Shown piece by piece: positions 33,469 through 34,646 of a DNA stretch of 34,646 bases. Within the stretch, counting starts at the first letter, position 1, and every line of letters begins with the position of its first letter. The notes under the pieces are model-generated. The model was given only the letters and a program-made list of their open reading frames with translations. It did not search any database and was not told the DNA's origin. The DNA comes from DASYHS01 sp035998295 (GTDB taxonomy: Bacteria; Pseudomonadota; Alphaproteobacteria; Azospirillales; Azospirillaceae). The stretch lies in NCBI RefSeq assembly GCF_035998295.1, contig NZ_DASYHS010000022.1, forward strand, positions 1 through 34,646, in the 5' to 3' direction. The position numbers and the translations under genes are program-made.

Positions 33469-33703
33469 CGATCCGCACCCCGAGCGTCGCCGCCAGACGT
33501 TTGACCTGGTCGAGCGCCGTCCTCATGGTTTCGAGGGCGTCCTTGTTCAGTTCGGGGTCCGCGAGCTTGATGCCGGCCTTCCCCAGACTCTCCTGCGTTC
33601 TCTACAAGATGGACGCCAGTTTGAACTGTGCCGCGCTGAGCTCGAACAAGGCGGAAACCAAGGTGTCTGCCGTCGCCGGATCTAGGCTCTTGTTCGGATC
33701 CAT
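33455..33703 (-). pseudogene. Small gene interrupted by one in-frame amber codon
   Basis: From ATG at 33703 the frame encodes MDPNKSLDPATADTLVSAL and on to KLASIL, 33 residues, then a TAG at 33602-33604. The same frame continues uninterrupted for 48 more residues (RTQESLGKAGIKLADPELNK, later ALETMRTALDQVKRLAATLG) to a TAG at 33455-33457. Both parts look like one soluble, helical protein of about 82 residues. The stop overlaps the XhlA-like start by 14 bases, as expected for a coupled pair, so the downstream part was clearly translated in this frame in the past. One base change (for example TAT or TGG to TAG) explains the interruption; a sequencing error or stop readthrough remain possible. 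No recognised family. Confidence 0.65.
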
Positions 33704-33799
33704 CTTCGTTCCATACTTGATGAAACAGCGCCCTGAACCGTCACGCGGCCAACACGGGCAGGGTGAGCGGATCCCGCGGACCAACCTGCTCAAAAGCAG

Positions 33800-33826
33800 A
33801 GTATATAGCTCATTCGCGTGTGTCGA
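33800..33826 (-). promoter_or_regulatory. Possible promoter of the small interrupted gene and XhlA-like gene
   Basis: On the minus strand TCGACA (33821-33826) and TATACT (33800-33805) resemble -35 and -10 boxes, with a short 15-base spacer. The surroundings are AT-rich compared with the rest of the window. The leader to the ATG at 33703 would be about 90 bases. Confidence 0.4.
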
Positions 33827-33874
33827 CTGATAGAGCCGACGCGTTCGATCCGTACTGCGAAGACTATGGCCCGA

Positions 33875-34318
33875 TCAGGCGTCGCGCGGCTCCAGCGCGC
33901 CCTTGGCGAGCAGGACGTTGCCGCACATCCGCATCTCCCCCGTCACCACGACGGCGAAGGCGGCGCGCGCGCGCTCGTAGAAGGAGGCCCGGTCGAGGCG
34001 GCCGAGCGTCCAGCGGCCCTCCCTCTCGACCATGTCGAGGACGCGTTGGAACTCCGTGCATACCTCCGGGACCTCGTCGGTCTCGCCGAAGGCCGTCATG
34101 CGCGTCGCCGGCGTGTCCAGCATGTCGTCGAGCGGCAGGACCGAGAGGATCGCCTCCAGCGCGCGGGGCCCCGGCACCCCGTCGAGCCGGACGATCCGGG
34201 CGCCGATGGTGACGGCAGGGAAGTGGCGGTCGACGACCGCGATCTCGTCGCCGTGGCCCATCGCCGCGAGGACGTAGAGCAGGTCGGCGTGCAGCAGCGG
34301 GTCAAGTCCCTTGAGCAT
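33875..34318 (-). CDS. fucU: L-fucose mutarotase (RbsD/FucU family)
   Basis: Interconverts the anomers of L-fucose (or a similar sugar) in the cytoplasm. The 147-residue protein starts with the family signature MLKGLDPLL; H22 in MGHGDEI is the conserved catalytic histidine, followed by D30 (VVDRHFPA). Later segments are AILSVLPLDDM and FYERARAAFAVVVTGE. The normally Tyr-Gly-Asn motif before the C-terminal KG strand reads C132-G-N here. A GGAGGAAA ribosome site precedes the ATG. No other fucose or ribose genes lie in the window, so the real sugar is open. Confidence 0.92.
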   Translation of the reverse strand: MLKGLDPLLHADLLYVLAAMGHGDEIAVVDRHFPAVTIGARIVRLDGVPGPRALEAILSVLPLDDMLDTPATRMTAFGETDEVPEVCTEFQRVLDMVEREGRWTLGRLDRASFYERARAAFAVVVTGEMRMCGNVLLAKGALEPRDA

Positions 34319-34373
34319 GGCGTTTCCTCCGGCAGGGGCATCCGATAACGCCTCCGGCCGCCCGGCCGTTGCT

Positions 34374-34553
34374 TCACCGGGACCGGTGCCGCCGGCGCCG
34401 CCTGCGGACCACGAGGATGGCCGCGGCGGCTGCGGGCGCCACGGCGACGCCCGCCGCGACGTAGCCGCCGAGGCCCACGCCCAGCGTGGCGGTCGCGACC
34501 AGCACGAGCAGGAGCAGCCCGGTGCCGAGCGCGACGATCGTCCGGTCGCTCAT
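34374..34553 (-). CDS. Tiny membrane protein, unknown function
   Basis: A 59-residue protein: a short polar start (MSDRTIVAL), two closely spaced hydrophobic helices (about residues 8-27 and 31-48) and a strongly basic C-terminus (RRRRRRHRSR) that should stay in the cytoplasm. A good ribosome site (GGGGACAGG) precedes the ATG, which favours a real gene. It lies 55 bases upstream of fucU on the same strand. No family recognised. GC-rich hydrophobic reading frames can arise by chance, so confidence is moderate. Confidence 0.6.
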   Translation of the reverse strand: MSDRTIVALGTGLLLLVLVATATLGVGLGGYVAAGVAVAPAAAAAILVVRRRRRRHRSR

Positions 34554-34646
34554 CCTGTCCCCCGAGATCCTCTGATGCCAGCGAGGCAATATGGGCCGCC
34601 GGACGCCGGCCCCGGGCGCGGCAAGCTGTCGCTCCGCGGGCGGGGG

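Noticed and set aside
33062..33685. A 207-codon plus-strand frame opposite the XhlA-like gene
   Set aside because: It is antisense to two minus-strand frames with better protein features (coiled coil, membrane helix, coupled overlap) and has no recognisable domain or ribosome site.

Overview
This is a very GC-rich (well over 70% by eye), densely packed bacterial chromosome segment. The gene content suggests an alphaproteobacterium, most likely in or near Rhodospirillales. Pointers are a SURF1 gene in the neighbourhood of thrC, an M16 processing peptidase and a RimJ-type acetyltransferase, an ispH-thrB-rnhA operon with a Prx5-type peroxiredoxin beside it, type II (APH-fold) homoserine kinase, and a gcvT-gcvH-gcvPA-gcvPB operon under a tandem glycine riboswitch. 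Most of the window is core metabolism. No rRNA, tRNA, insertion sequence or CRISPR array is visible.

Layout. 1-2115: the 3' part of SURF1 (cytochrome oxidase assembly), overlapping by ATGA with an M32 carboxypeptidase. 2140-6759: a manganese module, with mntR divergent from a TroABCD-type ABC transporter (binding protein, ATPase, two permeases that both carry a C-terminal winged-helix-like tail). The 80-base gap holds a TTGACA promoter overlapped by an ACAACT-N16-AGTTGT inverted repeat, a plausible MntR operator. 6785-7333: an unrecognised 182-residue protein convergent with the transporter. 7492-10808: thrC, M16 peptidase and RimJ-like acetyltransferase, one direction and tightly spaced. 10845-13675: YqgE and a divergent DsbD/ScsB-like thiol-disulfide reductase. 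13767-16987: peroxiredoxin convergent with ispH-thrB-rnhA and a terminal small ribbon-helix-helix gene that has no toxin partner. 17094-18609: a lipoprotein and an AEC-family transporter. 18682-23507: promoter, tandem glycine riboswitch, complete glycine cleavage operon and a 16-bp hairpin. 23539-26782 (minus): a copper module (His-rich DUF2946-like protein, YcnI/DUF1775 protein, CopC-CopD fusion like YcnJ), followed by a GNAT acetyltransferase. 26851-32856 (minus): a large alpha-2-macroglobulin-like protein lacking a thioester motif, and a class I aminotransferase. 33004-33703 (minus): a lower-GC patch with an XhlA-like coiled-coil/membrane protein and, overlapping it upstream, a small gene interrupted by one in-frame amber codon. 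33875-34553 (minus): fucU and a tiny membrane protein.

Functionally, homoserine-to-threonine conversion is represented twice (thrB and thrC, about 6 kb apart). Glycine breakdown is sensed directly by RNA. Metal handling is represented by a complete Mn transporter with its repressor and by a YcnIJ-like copper module; the DsbD/ScsB-like protein may connect to copper or thiol stress.

The items that look least ordinary are the amber-interrupted gene at 33455-33703, the paired winged-helix tails on the metal permeases, the orphan antitoxin-like gene behind rnhA, the unknown protein at 6785-7333 with an 11-bp perfect inverted repeat upstream, and the repeat-bearing, apparently pbpC-less alpha-2-macroglobulin. 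I do not see a clearly new multi-gene system; most of the window reads as well-understood core genes.
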